NCBI RefSeq assembly: GCF_001610835.1
Contig: NZ_CP011270.1
Coordinates: 1-64,000 of the forward strand
Reading direction: 5' to 3'
DNA: 64,000 nt
Source of the DNA: Planctomyces sp. SH-PL14
Lineage (GTDB): Bacteria > Planctomycetota > Planctomycetia > Planctomycetales > Planctomycetaceae
This document shows, piece after piece, positions 27,096 through 36,337 of the stretch; positions within the stretch are counted from its first letter, which is position 1, and each line of letters begins with the position of its first letter. The position numbers were made by a program, and so were the translations under genes. Under the pieces are notes generated by a model. The model was not told the DNA's origin and searched no databases. It saw nothing but the letters and a program-made list of their open reading frames with translations.

Positions 27096-28424
27096 TCAGT
27101 GCGCGCCGACCGGATACGGCGTCACGCTCTTCTTGCCGTTGCGGATGTACTCTTCGAAGTCCCCACGAAACTTCTGGATCGCGTTCTTGACCGGCCAGGC
27201 GGCCCCGTCAGAGAGACCGCAGATCGTCGTTCCCGGGATGATCCCCATCGAGCCGGCGACTTCGGTCAGCAGATCGAGGTCCCGCATTTCCCCCTGACCG
27301 GAGCGGATCCGCTCCAGGATCCGGGTCATCCAGTTCGTCCCTTCACGGCACGGCGTGCACTGGCCGCAGCTCTCGTGGGCGAAGAAGCGGCAGCAGTTGT
27401 AGAGAACGTCGACCATGCTCGTCTGGTCGTCGACGACGACGACCGCCGCGGTTCCGAGACCGAGACACCCGGCCTTGCCCGGACCGTTGAAGTCGAGCGG
27501 CGTATCGAGTTCGCTCGCCGACAGGAATCCCATGCTGATCCCGCCGGGGACGACCGCCTTCGCCTTCCGCCCCTTCCAGACGCCGCCGGCGTGGTTGTCG
27601 ATCAGCTCCCGGGCGGTGATCCCGAGCGGGACTTCCACGCAGCACGGGTTGTTGACGTGCCCGGCGACGGTGTAGAGCTTGGGGCCGAGGCTGCCGGGAT
27701 CGCGCGGGTTGTTCGGGTCCGGCTGGACGCCGATCGAGCGGAACCACTCCTTGCCGCGGGAGACGATGTGCGTCACGCAGCAGAGCGTTTCGACGTTGTT
27801 GACGATCGTCGGCTTGCGGAACAGCCCTTCGATGGCGGGGAACGGGGGCTTGATCCGCGGCCAGGCCCGCTTCCCTTCCAGGCTCTCGATGAGGCCGGTC
27901 TCTTCGCCGCAGATGTAGGCAGCCGCCCCGCGGTGCAGGACGATGTCGAGGTCGAAGCCCTTGCCGAAGATGTTCTTGCCGAGGATCCCGGCGGCGTAGC
28001 ACTCCTTGATCGCCGCATCGAGGACGCGGTAGCTGCGGCCGTACTCGTACCGCAGGTAGAGGTAGGCGCTCTTGGAGCGGATCGCGTGGCAGGCGATCGC
28101 GATCCCTTCGATGAGCTGGTGCGGGTCCTGCTCCATCAGGATTCGGTTGTTGAACGTCCCCGGCTCCGACTCGTCGGCGTTGATGCAGAGGTAGATCGGT
28201 CCCGGGTGATCCTTCGGCAGGAAGGTCCACTTGAGCCCGGTCGGGAAGCCGGCGCCGCCGCGGCCGCGAAGCCCCGAGTCCTTCACGAGGTTCGTCACGT
28301 CCGCCGGGGACATGTCGAGCGCCTTCTTGAGCGCCTCGTAGCCGCCATCCCGCTGGTACGTCTCCAGCTTGTGGCTGTCAGGCTTGTTGATCCGGGCGAG
28401 AAGAACGGGTTCGAAGGTGGGCAC
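27096..28424 (-). CDS. nuoF: NADH-quinone oxidoreductase subunit F
   Basis: The 51-kDa-type subunit of complex I, which oxidises NADH at FMN on the cytoplasmic arm and passes electrons to NuoE and the NuoG clusters. Seen: the FMN/NADH glycine-rich loop GLRGRGGAGFPTGLKW, YICGEETGLIESLEG, and the 4Fe-4S binding ESCGQCTPCREG with a later Cys in IPGTTICGLSDG. It has 442 residues, the family length. In this cluster it follows nuoE, but a zeta-type kinase and a small gene lie between them. NuoG does not follow; the next gene is DUF1848. Confidence 0.96.
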   Translation of the reverse strand: MPTFEPVLLARINKPDSHKLETYQRDGGYEALKKALDMSPADVTNLVKDSGLRGRGGAGFPTGLKWTFLPKDHPGPIYLCINADESEPGTFNNRILMEQDPHQLIEGIAIACHAIRSKSAYLYLRYEYGRSYRVLDAAIKECYAAGILGKNIFGKGFDLDIVLHRGAAAYICGEETGLIESLEGKRAWPRIKPPFPAIEGLFRKPTIVNNVETLCCVTHIVSRGKEWFRSIGVQPDPNNPRDPGSLGPKLYTVAGHVNNPCCVEVPLGITARELIDNHAGGVWKGRKAKAVVPGGISMGFLSASELDTPLDFNGPGKAGCLGLGTAAVVVVDDQTSMVDVLYNCCRFFAHESCGQCTPCREGTNWMTRILERIRSGQGEMRDLDLLTEVAGSMGIIPGTTICGLSDGAAWPVKNAIQKFRGDFEEYIRNGKKSVTPYPVGAH

Positions 28425-28547
28425 GGGCGTCTCAAATCTACGAAGTCGATCGGTCCGGGCGGACGAGCGAGGCGGCTACAAGATGATGTATTGCGGCGAG
28501 GGACTCAAGGTGTGCAGGGGCATTCCCAGAACGTGTGAACGATCCCG

Positions 28548-28745
28548 CTATTTCCGCTCGGAAGGAGATGCGGTCGAGGGACTTGCATCCAGCGCCGCTT
28601 CGATTTCGTCAGGCGATTTCCAGACCGGGGAGCCGTTCTCCCAGACGACCATCGGGAGGCGATACGCCTGATGTAGCCGGATGGCCGGGAGGAGGGCCTT
28701 GGCAAAATGATCGGGGAGGGTCCGCGGATCGAACGTCCGATTCAT
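28548..28745 (-). CDS. Small protein paired with the zeta-type kinase, putative antitoxin
   Basis: A 65-residue protein of unknown family. Its core (HQAYRLPMVVWENGSPVWKS followed by PDEIEAAL) looks like a short alpha/beta module. I recall similar small proteins next to zeta-type kinases, though I cannot verify that. Its ATG overlaps the kinase stop as ATGA (28742-28745), so translation is probably coupled. By position it is the candidate antitoxin; in classical epsilon-zeta operons the antitoxin is upstream instead. About 120 bp separate it from nuoF. Confidence 0.6.
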   Translation of the reverse strand: MNRTFDPRTLPDHFAKALLPAIRLHQAYRLPMVVWENGSPVWKSPDEIEAALDASPSTASPSERK

Positions 28746-29344
28746 GGCAAGTTCTCCGATCCGTAAGACGCGACGAGTGCGGACCAGAGCGCCTCGTCCC
28801 GCACATCGTGAGGAGTGGCGGCCGCTCCTGCCGCAATCACTCGAAGTGATCCACCGACGGAATTGTCGACGACGGTCCAGCGATCGGCAATCGGGAGGTA
28901 CAGCCGAAACAGGTTCCGCAGTCCGAGCTCATATCTTCGACGAACGACATCGACCGGGATGTCGTGGCCGCCCAGACGGACCCGGTCTGCGACTCGCTGG
29001 ATGGCCAACTCGGGGGAAGGGAGCCACACGAACAGCAGTTCGACCTGGTACCCCGCGGTCCTGAGCGATCTCAGCCAGGGAGCGTAGGAACGCGTCGCCA
29101 GAGTCGTCTCGAAAGCGAACGACGCCCGGTGAGACGCCAGTTCCTCCAGCCTCCGGAGCATCAATCGCCCGGCCTGGAGCGCCGCACTCGCCGGATCGAA
29201 GCCCGAGAGCCCCCGGGCAATCTCATCCGCATTCACAAAGTCCCGGAGCTGAAATCCGTCTCGAGCAATCGCCGGAGCCAACGTCGATTTGCCCGCGCCA
29301 TTCGGCCCGGCAATCACGACGGCAAGCGGCGCGGGCTCGCTCAT
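28742..29344 (-). CDS. Zeta-toxin-family P-loop kinase
   Basis: A 200-residue protein with Walker A GPNGAGKST (residues 13-21) after a hydrophobic strand, then DFVNADEIARGLSGFDP and ASFAFETTLATRSY, the usual zeta/UDP-N-acetylglucosamine kinase pattern. It continues with VADRVRLGGHDIPVDVVRRR, where the basic residues typically close over ATP. Zeta toxins phosphorylate UDP-GlcNAc and block wall synthesis; not all members are toxic. Its ATG overlaps the nuoE stop (ATGA, 29341-29344) and its stop overlaps the next start, making a coupled insertion in the complex I cluster. Confidence 0.85.
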   Translation of the reverse strand: MSEPAPLAVVIAGPNGAGKSTLAPAIARDGFQLRDFVNADEIARGLSGFDPASAALQAGRLMLRRLEELASHRASFAFETTLATRSYAPWLRSLRTAGYQVELLFVWLPSPELAIQRVADRVRLGGHDIPVDVVRRRYELGLRNLFRLYLPIADRWTVVDNSVGGSLRVIAAGAAATPHDVRDEALWSALVASYGSENLP

Positions 29345-29817
29345 TTCAGCTCGTCGATCACCTTCGCCGCGGAGTTGACGTCGAGGTTCATGTGGCAGTC
29401 TTCATCCACAAGGGCACAGGGGGCTCCTTCGCAGGCTCCCAGGCACTCGGCGAACTCCAGCGTGAACTTGCCGTCCGCGGTCGTCTCACCGGGATGGACG
29501 TGGTACTTGTCGCAGATCTGGCCGAGAAGCTCTTCGCCGCCGCGGAGCGCACAGGAGATGCTGCGGCAGACCCAGACCCGGTGCCGTCCCAGCGGATTCT
29601 TCTCATCCTTGAAGAACTGGTAGAAGGTCATCGTGTCGTGAACTTCGGAGGGATGCAGCTCCAGAAGTTCGGCGATCTCGCGGATCGCCTCGGTCGACAC
29701 GCACCGCTGGGCGTCGTGCACGAGGTGCAGGGCCGGCAGCGTTACCGCCCGCTTGTTCGGGTACTTGGGAAAGTGAGCCCGGATCTGCTCGCGAAGTTCT
29801 TCAGTGAGGACAGGCAT
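29341..29817 (-). CDS. nuoE: NADH-quinone oxidoreductase subunit E
   Basis: The 24-kDa-type subunit of complex I with one 2Fe-2S cluster. Ligand cysteines are visible in CRSISCALRGG (C-x4-C) and CLGACEGAP (C-x3-C). The helical N terminus contains PNKRAVTLPALHLVHDAQRC. I start at MPVLTEELREQ (158 residues), the family length; an in-frame ATG at 29949 would add 44 residues of Arg/Pro-rich sequence. Its stop codon overlaps the start of the zeta-type kinase. nuoD lies about 135 bp upstream. Confidence 0.94.
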   Translation of the reverse strand: MPVLTEELREQIRAHFPKYPNKRAVTLPALHLVHDAQRCVSTEAIREIAELLELHPSEVHDTMTFYQFFKDEKNPLGRHRVWVCRSISCALRGGEELLGQICDKYHVHPGETTADGKFTLEFAECLGACEGAPCALVDEDCHMNLDVNSAAKVIDELK

Positions 29818-29953
29818 GGGAGCGGGTGGGCGGGGGCAGGGGCCGTTGGGGGTTGTGCGTCGATCGTGGTGAGCCGAGCGTCGCCTTGGCTGTTCGCTGA
29901 ACCGGAACGGGAAAGCCTGAGCGTATCCCACGCTCAACACTCGTCCCAAGCGA

Positions 29954-31174
29954 TCAGCGATCCAGTTCTGCCGCGATGATATTGAGACTCCCCAGCACGG
30001 CGACGACGTCGCTGAGCATGTGGTCCTTGATCATGTGCGGGAAGATCCCGAAGTGGATGTACGACGGCGGCCGGGTTCGGGCACGGTAGGCGCACGTGCC
30101 GTCCTGGCCGACGAGGTAGTAACCGAGCTCTCCATTCGGCGATTCGGTCGCGGCGTAGATCTCTTCCTTCGGCACGTCATAGCCGCGGTTCGGCATGATG
30201 ACTTCGAAGTGCTGGATCAGGCCTTCGATGCTGCGGTAGACCGCCGGCTTGGCCGGAAGGACCGCCTTGGTCCCGGCATCGACGTTGACCGGGCCGCCCG
30301 GAACGTTCGCCAGGAGCTGGTTAAGAATCTTGATGCTCTCGGACATCTCCTCCATGCGGACGAGGAACCGGGCATAGCAGTCCCCGCCGTCGGCACAGAC
30401 GACCTTGAAATCGAGGTCCTTGTACAGGAGGTACGGCTCGTCCTTGCGGAGGTCGCGGACGACGCCGCTGGCGCGGGCCACCGGGCCGGTGGCGCTGAAG
30501 CTGATCGCGTCTTCCTTGCTGAGGTAGCCGACCCCCTTGGTCCGGTCGATGAAGATCCGGTTCCGGGTCAGGAGGCGATGGACCTCGGCGTGCGTCTTCG
30601 GGAATTCCTTGACGAACTTCCGGACGCGGTCGATCCAGTCGTTGTTGACGTCGAACATGACGCCGCCGACGCGGGTGTAGCTGGTGTGGAACCGCTGCCC
30701 CGAGGCGTATTCGACGAGGTTGTAGATCTGCTCCCGCTGCTCGAAGCAGTACAGGAACGCCGTGAAGGCCCCCAGGTCGAGACCGGTGGTCCCGATGTTT
30801 AGGAGATGGTCCTGGATCCGCATCAGCTCGGCCAGCACCGTCCGCAGCCAGGTGCAGCGGGCGGTCAGCTCGATCCCCAGCAGCTTCTCGACCGCATGGT
30901 GCCACGAAATCTCGTTGGCCATCGGCGAGATGTAGTTCATCCGATCGACGATCGTCACATACTGGTTGAAGTCCAGATGTTCGCCGAGCTTTTCGAACCC
31001 GCTATGGAGATAGCCGATGTGGGGAACGGCGTTGACGACGCGCTCGCCATCGAGCGTCAGCACCAGCCGGAGCGTGGTGTGGGTGGCCGGATGCTGAGGA
31101 CCGAAGTTCAGCGTCCAGTGGTATTCCTTGTCCTGGGCTTCCGCCTGCAGGAGGTCGACGGCGGTCAACGGCAT
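29954..31174 (-). CDS. nuoD: NADH-quinone oxidoreductase subunit D
   Basis: The 49-kDa-type subunit of complex I, next to the quinone site on the membrane-facing side of the peripheral arm. The quinone-site loop NFGPQHPATH is near the N terminus, followed by PHIGYLHSGFEKL, VDRMNYISPMANE and the C-terminal PSYIHF. At 406 residues the length fits. nuoB, nuoC and the membrane subunits are not in the window, so complex I genes are scattered or continue elsewhere. Confidence 0.96.
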   Translation of the reverse strand: MPLTAVDLLQAEAQDKEYHWTLNFGPQHPATHTTLRLVLTLDGERVVNAVPHIGYLHSGFEKLGEHLDFNQYVTIVDRMNYISPMANEISWHHAVEKLLGIELTARCTWLRTVLAELMRIQDHLLNIGTTGLDLGAFTAFLYCFEQREQIYNLVEYASGQRFHTSYTRVGGVMFDVNNDWIDRVRKFVKEFPKTHAEVHRLLTRNRIFIDRTKGVGYLSKEDAISFSATGPVARASGVVRDLRKDEPYLLYKDLDFKVVCADGGDCYARFLVRMEEMSESIKILNQLLANVPGGPVNVDAGTKAVLPAKPAVYRSIEGLIQHFEVIMPNRGYDVPKEEIYAATESPNGELGYYLVGQDGTCAYRARTRPPSYIHFGIFPHMIKDHMLSDVVAVLGSLNIIAAELDR

Positions 31175-31229
31175 CGTACGCGGACCTGATGAAAGGGGTG
31201 GGAGGCCAGAGGTTGCGAACGGCCGGCCA

Positions 31230-31266
31230 CAAAAAAGCCGAGCGGCGACAAACCTTTTGCCGCCGC
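31230..31266 (-). terminator. Intrinsic terminator after the basic microprotein gene
   Basis: On the minus strand GCGGCGGC pairs with GTCGCCGC around an AAAAGGTTT loop, followed by TCGGCTTTTTTG. It lies 27 bp past the 32-residue gene's stop and would separate it from nuoD. Confidence 0.7.
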
Positions 31267-31292
31267 GGAGGACCGTCCGCCCCCGTCCCGAC

Positions 31293-31391
31293 TCACGTCT
31301 TGACGGCCTTGCGCTTCGAGCGGCGGGCCTTGGCGCTGGCCGGACGCGCTCCGTGGTTCGCTTTCTTCAACTTCTTCTGGTTCTTGGACAT
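31293..31391 (-). CDS. Basic microprotein of 32 residues
   Basis: A very short gene with a strong SD (AGGAGAG, 7 bases before ATG) and its own terminator. It begins MSKNQKKLKKANHGARPASA and ends ARRSKRKAVKT: about 14 of 32 residues are Lys or Arg. I recall similar tiny Lys/Arg-rich proteins in planctomycete genomes but not a function; ribosome association or nucleic-acid binding would fit the charge. It is too short for routine gene calling and could be missed. Confidence 0.72.
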   Translation of the reverse strand: MSKNQKKLKKANHGARPASAKARRSKRKAVKT

Positions 31392-31705
31392 CGAACGTCT
31401 CTCCTGGCAGGAACTCCGCCTGCACTGCTGATCGTGAAGTCGCGAAGATTAGCAGACAATCCGCCGGTGGTGAAGAAGACGAACGGCCCGTTTTTAGGGT
31501 TCCCGCAGCAAAGAACCCCTCGCCGCAACCCGTCCAGCCCGTTGGCCGCCCGATTCCGGCGTGATACGATCTTGGGCCCAAACGATTTCGGCCGCGCCGT
31601 GCGACCCTGGACCAGTCCGACCGCTCCGCGGTTGAGCTTTCGGTCTTGTAACTCGCCGCTGCCGATCGAGTTGGGGAATCCAGCCCGTTCCTGACCACCA
31701 CGTCG
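31392..31705. other. Divergent intergenic region microprotein / sufD
   Basis: About 314 bp. It contains the promoter-like pair at 31542-31570 on the plus strand. Nothing else is recognised. Confidence 0.5.
31542..31570 (+). promoter_or_regulatory. Possible promoter of sufD
   Basis: TTGGCC (31542-31547), 17 bp, then TACGAT (31565-31570), about 135 bp before the sufD start. Consensus match only. Confidence 0.3.
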
Positions 31706-33022
31706 ATGACCACTGCCCACGCCACTGCCCCCGGATACTCCGCCGAGACGTTCGAGGCGTTTCTCTCCCAGCGAGGGGAACCGGACTGGCTTGTCGAGCG
31801 ACGGCGGAAGGCGTTTGACATCTATGAAGGGAAGCTGGCGGAAGACCTCGACCCCGAGGAATACCGCCGGATCGACCTGCGGACCTTCAAGCCGCAGCAG
31901 TTCGCCATTGCTCCGACCGCCCCGGCTAAGGGGACGTTCTCGACCCTGATGGCGGACCGGGCGGAGTTTGGCGGCAGCGTCCTCCATGTTGACGGCCACA
32001 CGCTGAGCGAATCGCTCTCGCCTGAACTGAGCAAGCAGGGAGTGATCTTCGGCAGCCTGAACCGCCTGATTCAGGAACGCCGCGACGTCCTGGAACCGCA
32101 CCTCCTCACCACGGCGGTCGAGCCTGACCGCGATCGCTTCGCCGCCTGGCACGCCGCCTTCTGGACCGGCGGAACCGTCCTGTACGTGCCACGAAACGTC
32201 GAAGTGAAGGTTCCGCTCCACAGCTTCATCGGACTCCAGGGGAACGGCGCGGCCGATTTCAGCCATACCCTCGTGATCCTTGAAGAAGGGGCCTCGGCGA
32301 CCCTCCTCGAAGAAACCGGCTCGGCCGATGCCGAGGCGACCGGCCTCCACATGGGCGCGATTGAGCTCCTCGTCGCGAAGGGGGCCCAGCTCCGTTACGT
32401 CCAGCTTCAGAACTGGAACGGCAAGGTCCGGCACTTCGCCCACCAGGCGGGCCGGGTCGAGCGGGACGGCATGCTGCAGTGGACCGTGGGAGCCCTCGGC
32501 GCCCGGATGCAGCACATCCATCAGGACGTCCACCTCGACGGTCCCGGAGCGAACGCCCAGGTCAACGGGATCACCTTCGCCACCGACCGCCAGCTCCTCT
32601 CCTATTACACGCAGCAGTCGCACAACGCTCCGAACACGCACTCCGACCTGCTCTATAAGGAAGTCGTGCGGGACCAGTCCCGCGTCATCTGGCGCGGCAT
32701 GATCAAGGTCGAGCCGGATGCACAGAAGACCGACGGCTACCAGCGGAACGACGCCCTGATGCTGACCCGCGAGGCCCGCGTCGATGCGATCCCGGGACTC
32801 GAGATCGAGGCGGACGATGTCCGCTGCACGCACGGGGCGACGGCCGGCCAGGTGGACGAGGACCAGCTCCTCTACTGCATGTGCCGCGGCCTTTCCCGCT
32901 ACGAGGCGATGCACGTCATCGTCGAGGGCTTCTTCGCTGAGGTGTACGACCGCGTCCCGGTCGAGCTTGTCCGCGAGACGCTTGGCCTTGCGGTCCAGAA
33001 GAAGCTGGGCATCGGGGTGTGA
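31706..33022 (+). CDS. sufD: Fe-S cluster assembly protein SufD
   Basis: Scaffold partner of the SufBCD complex. The 438-residue protein has the right-handed beta-helix core typical of SufB/SufD (IELLVAKGAQLRYVQLQNW and HIHQDVHLDGPGANAQVNGI) and the C-terminal helical segment with ARVDAIPGLEIEADDVRCTH then GATAGQVDEDQLLYCMCRGL. The conserved Cys and His of the SufB-SufD interface area are present in DDVRCTHGA. sufB, sufC and sufS are not adjacent here, so it is separated from its usual partners in this window. The ATG is the first Met of MTTAHATAPGYS. Confidence 0.92.
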   Translation: MTTAHATAPGYSAETFEAFLSQRGEPDWLVERRRKAFDIYEGKLAEDLDPEEYRRIDLRTFKPQQFAIAPTAPAKGTFSTLMADRAEFGGSVLHVDGHTLSESLSPELSKQGVIFGSLNRLIQERRDVLEPHLLTTAVEPDRDRFAAWHAAFWTGGTVLYVPRNVEVKVPLHSFIGLQGNGAADFSHTLVILEEGASATLLEETGSADAEATGLHMGAIELLVAKGAQLRYVQLQNWNGKVRHFAHQAGRVERDGMLQWTVGALGARMQHIHQDVHLDGPGANAQVNGITFATDRQLLSYYTQQSHNAPNTHSDLLYKEVVRDQSRVIWRGMIKVEPDAQKTDGYQRNDALMLTREARVDAIPGLEIEADDVRCTHGATAGQVDEDQLLYCMCRGLSRYEAMHVIVEGFFAEVYDRVPVELVRETLGLAVQKKLGIGV

Positions 33023-33054
33023 ATTGGCTGGGGGGCAGACTTGGTGGCGCTTGG

Positions 33055-33194
33055 GGTTAAACACCAAGACACCAAGGTTGCACCAAGAACACAAAGAGGA
33101 GGAGGGGCGGCCACGGGTGGCCGAGCATCGAAGCCCCTCTCGACGGCCAACCGGTCACCACCTTCCGGGCCTTCTTTGTGCCCTTGTGTCTAAC
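33055..33194. repeat. Family B inverted repeat, second copy
   Basis: The left arm starts GTTAAACACCAAGACACCAA, as in the first copy at 1044. The right arm (about 33170-33194, TTTGTGCCCTTGTGTCTAAC) is its imperfect complement. It lies just after sufD. Confidence 0.75.
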
Positions 33195-33215
33195 AACCCG
33201 CCCGGAAAACAAAGA

Positions 33216-33245
33216 AAGCCGCCGAGGATCACTCCTCGGCGGCTT
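33216..33245. terminator. Strong hairpin downstream of sufD
   Basis: A perfect 13-bp stem AAGCCGCCGAGGA/TCCTCGGCGGCTT with a four-base TCAC loop. The A-rich left flank (GAAAACAAAG) would be the T-tract on the minus strand, but no minus-strand gene is seen to its right; it may act in both directions. Confidence 0.65.
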
Positions 33246-33398
33246 CCAGTCTTCACGTTGTCCCAGGTTGTGAGCGACCGGTCGAGGATCGCTGCGAGAA
33301 GGATCGTTCGATCGGGTCATGCAAGCATGCACCCTGTTTTTGATCGACGTCCACGCTGGTTTTTGGTCCGCCGGCGCACAACGGGCAGGAACAACGGT

Positions 33399-33416
33399 GG
33401 GTCACGTCCGTGACCC
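33399..33416. promoter_or_regulatory. 18-bp palindrome of unknown role
   Basis: GGGTCACGTCCGTGACCC: 8-bp arms with a two-base centre, in the long region between sufD and the SulP gene, about 600 bp before the latter. The form is that of a dimeric regulator site. Confidence 0.4.
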
Positions 33417-34015
33417 GTTAACGACATCGCATCCAGGATGATCGCGTCACACGCTGGGGAGTCGGTGCTGGTGGTTGCCCGCCAGACACTACCTACATCG
33501 GCCGCAGCGCCCGGATCCACCTGCCGATTTCTGAGCGAATCGAAAGATTCCACGGATCATCGAACGGGCGGGCGAAAACTGCCTCCGCCTCGGAAAAACG
33601 CTGGGCGTTTCTCAAGCTGCTCTTGACGACGACCCGCCCTCTCCCGGCCCCCGCTTCGCCGCCGGATTACAACGGATCCGCAAGTTCGGAAAACCGTCTT
33701 GAACTTCCCGTGATCCGCCGCAACCATTCTTGCGTTTTCGTTATCTTTCAGGCTCTCTGACGAATCCCCTTCGCCGGCTCCATGATCTGCGTTCCCCATT
33801 CTGGCCGTCATCACCCCTCGGGGCCTGACGGAATCCTCGAGAAGGCCCTGAGCCGCCCGCCGTCGCGTTGACTTTCCGCGGCCGCGCCGGGGCGAGGCCG
33901 TGGTTTTTGTCCGCTTTTTGTCGGCCACATCGAATTCGCAGGGGAAAGCCGCGCGGGCTTCGCTAAGACAGTGAACACTCTGCCGCGGGATCGAAGGAAG
34001 AGGAACGCCTCGCTC
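33417..34015. other. Long intergenic region before the SulP-carbonic anhydrase gene
   Basis: About 600 bp without a gene I can support on either strand: short open frames exist but have no SD and no recognisable protein. No repeat of families A to C is present. Confidence 0.5.
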
Positions 34016-36337
34016 ATGGACAAGAAACATTCGACGCCGAATCTCGGCCGGGACCTCGGCTCGGCACTGGTTGTGTTCCTGGTGGCGATTCCGCTCTGCC
34101 TGGGGCTGGCCATTGCGTCTCATCCCGGCGCGGCATCGACCGCCCCGCTCTTCTCCGGCCTCCTGGCCGGGGTCATCGGCGGCGTGGTCGTCGGGGCGTT
34201 GAGCGGATCGCAGGTGGCGGTCACCGGTCCCGCAGCGGGACTGACCGCGATCATCGCGGCGCAGATCTCTTCGCTCGGCTCCTTTCAGGCGTTCCTCCTG
34301 GCGGTGCTGTTCGCCGGTCTGCTTCAGGTCCTGATGGGGCTGGCCCGCGTCGGATTCATCGCAGCCTTCTTCCCGACGAGCGTCGTCAAGGGGCTGCTGG
34401 CGGCGGTCGGCATCATCCTCATCCTGAAACAGATCCCCCACCTCCTGGGGCACGACACCGATCCCGAAGGGGAAATGTCGTTCCAGCAGGTCGACGCCGA
34501 GAACACGATCACCGAACTCGGTGAAACCGTGTACGACCTCCACTCGGGCGCGATCCTGGTGGGGGCGGCCTGTCTGCTGTTGCTGTTCCTGTGGGACCGC
34601 GTCCGCTGGCTGCGAAAATCCCCGGTCCCCGCCCCGCTCGTCGCGGTAATCGTCGGTCTCGGACTGGCGGCACTCGCCAACGCGATCGGCGGAAGCTGGA
34701 CGATCGCCGGCAACCACCTCGTCCAGATCCCGGTCGCGAAGACCTTCGCCGAGATGGGGCGGTTCTTCACCTCTCCCGACTGGTCCCGGCTGGGCGACCC
34801 GCGGATCTATGTGGCCGCGTTCTCGCTGGCGATGGTCGCCTCGCTGGAAGGGATGCTGAACGGCGAAGCGGTGGAGAAACTGGATCCCCTTCGCCGTAAC
34901 TCGCGGACGAACCGCGAACTGATCGCCATGGGTTGCGGCAACATGCTGGCCGGAGCCTGCGGGGCGCTCCCCGTAACGACCGTGATTGTCCGCAGTACGG
35001 TCAACATCCACGCCGGGGCGACTTCCCGCTGGTCCACCATCATCCACGGCGGACTGATCGCCGTGTCGGTCACGCTCCTGCCGCAGTGGATCAACCGCAT
35101 TCCGATCGCCTGCCTGGCGGCGATTCTGTTCTACACCGGAACCAAGCTCGCCAGCCCCCGCGTGTTCCGGCGGATGTGGGAGGCCGGCTTCAGCCAGTTC
35201 GTCCCGTTCCTTGTGACTGTCGCCGCTATCGTCCTGACCGACCTGATGGCCGGGGTCCTGATCGGACTCATCACGAGTTTCGCCTTCATCATCTACTCCA
35301 GCGCCACGACGCCGCTGAAGCTGGTCCGGGAAAAGCACGTCGGCGGGGAAGTCCTGCGGATCGAGCTCGCCAACCAGGTCAGCTTCATCAACCGGGCCGC
35401 CCTGACGCACACGTTCGACCGCGTCCCGGTCGGCGGCCAGGTCCTGATCGACGCCCGCGGCACCGACTACATCGATCCGGACGTCCTCGAGCTCATCCGA
35501 GAGTTCGAAAATGAGGCGGCTCCCGCGCGGAAGATCAAGGTGAGCCTGCTGGGCTTCCAGGAGCGGTACCACGTCCGCGATCGGGTCGCGTTCCCGGACC
35601 ACGCCAGCAAGGATGTCCAGCGGAGCATGACGCACGACGAAGTGCTGCAGATGTTCCGCGACGGCAACGAGCGGTTCCGCGAAGGCCGGCCGCTGAAGCG
35701 GGACCTCAGCCGCCAGGTCGGAGCGACGGCGGACGGCCAGTTCCCGCTCGCCGTCGTCCTGAGCTGCATCGACTCCCGGACGCCGACGGAGCTGATCTTC
35801 GACCTGGGGGTCGGCGACGCTTTCACGATCCGGATCGCCGGAAACGTCGCCCAGGACAACGCGCTCGGGAGCATCGAGTACGCCTGCGCCGTTGCCGGGG
35901 CCAAGCTGGTCCTCGTCCTGGGGCACACCCGCTGCGGCGCCGTCGGCGCGGCGGTCGACCTGTTCCGCTCCGGCAAGAGCGCCATGGAAGCGACGAACTG
36001 CGAGCACCTCGACTCGATCGTCGGCGAGATCCAGGAATCGATCCACCGCGAGCAGCTGCCGCGCGCCGAGCAGTGGAGCAAGGAGGAGCGGGAGCAGGTT
36101 GTCGATGCCGTCGCACGGGACAACATCCGCCGGATGATGACCCGCATCCAGACCGAGAGCGGGATCCTGTACCAGCTCGTCGCCGAGAACAAGATCGCCA
36201 TCGTTGGCGGGATCTACAACATCCAGACCGCGAAGGTGAAGTTCTTCGAGGCCCAGGGACCGGTCAACGGCGCTTCGCTCAGCACGGGAAAGACAATGGA
36301 ATCGATTCCCACGCACCTGCTGCCCCCCGGTCGGTGA
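34016..36337 (+). CDS. SulP-type anion transporter fused to beta-carbonic anhydrase
   Basis: A 773-residue fusion. Residues 1 to about 440 form a SulP membrane domain with many hydrophobic helices ([20 protein letters not shown] at the start, [11 protein letters not shown]). A STAS-like cytoplasmic segment follows (about 455-530). The last 220 residues are a beta-carbonic anhydrase with zinc ligands in SCIDSRTP (Cys, Asp-Arg pair) and HTRCGAV (His, Cys). The likely role is bicarbonate transport coupled to CO2/bicarbonate conversion. I start at ATG 34016 behind GAAGAGG; a GTG at 33971 lacks an SD. Its 3' end overlaps surE by 59 bp on the other strand. Confidence 0.93.
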   Translation: MDKKHSTPNLGRDLGSALVVFLVAIPLCLGLAIASHPGAASTAPLFSGLLAGVIGGVVVGALSGSQVAVTGPAAGLTAIIAAQISSLGSFQAFLLAVLFAGLLQVLMGLARVGFIAAFFPTSVVKGLLAAVGIILILKQIPHLLGHDTDPEGEMSFQQVDAENTITELGETVYDLHSGAILVGAACLLLLFLWDRVRWLRKSPVPAPLVAVIVGLGLAALANAIGGSWTIAGNHLVQIPVAKTFAEMGRFFTSPDWSRLGDPRIYVAAFSLAMVASLEGMLNGEAVEKLDPLRRNSRTNRELIAMGCGNMLAGACGALPVTTVIVRSTVNIHAGATSRWSTIIHGGLIAVSVTLLPQWINRIPIACLAAILFYTGTKLASPRVFRRMWEAGFSQFVPFLVTVAAIVLTDLMAGVLIGLITSFAFIIYSSATTPLKLVREKHVGGEVLRIELANQVSFINRAALTHTFDRVPVGGQVLIDARGTDYIDPDVLELIREFENEAAPARKIKVSLLGFQERYHVRDRVAFPDHASKDVQRSMTHDEVLQMFRDGNERFREGRPLKRDLSRQVGATADGQFPLAVVLSCIDSRTPTELIFDLGVGDAFTIRIAGNVAQDNALGSIEYACAVAGAKLVLVLGHTRCGAVGAAVDLFRSGKSAMEATNCEHLDSIVGEIQESIHREQLPRAEQWSKEEREQVVDAVARDNIRRMMTRIQTESGILYQLVAENKIAIVGGIYNIQTAKVKFFEAQGPVNGASLSTGKTMESIPTHLLPPGR

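Noticed and set aside
32784-33413. Plus-strand frame overlapping the end of sufD and running through family B.
   Set aside because: It has Arg/Ser-rich shadow composition, no SD, and reads through a repeat.
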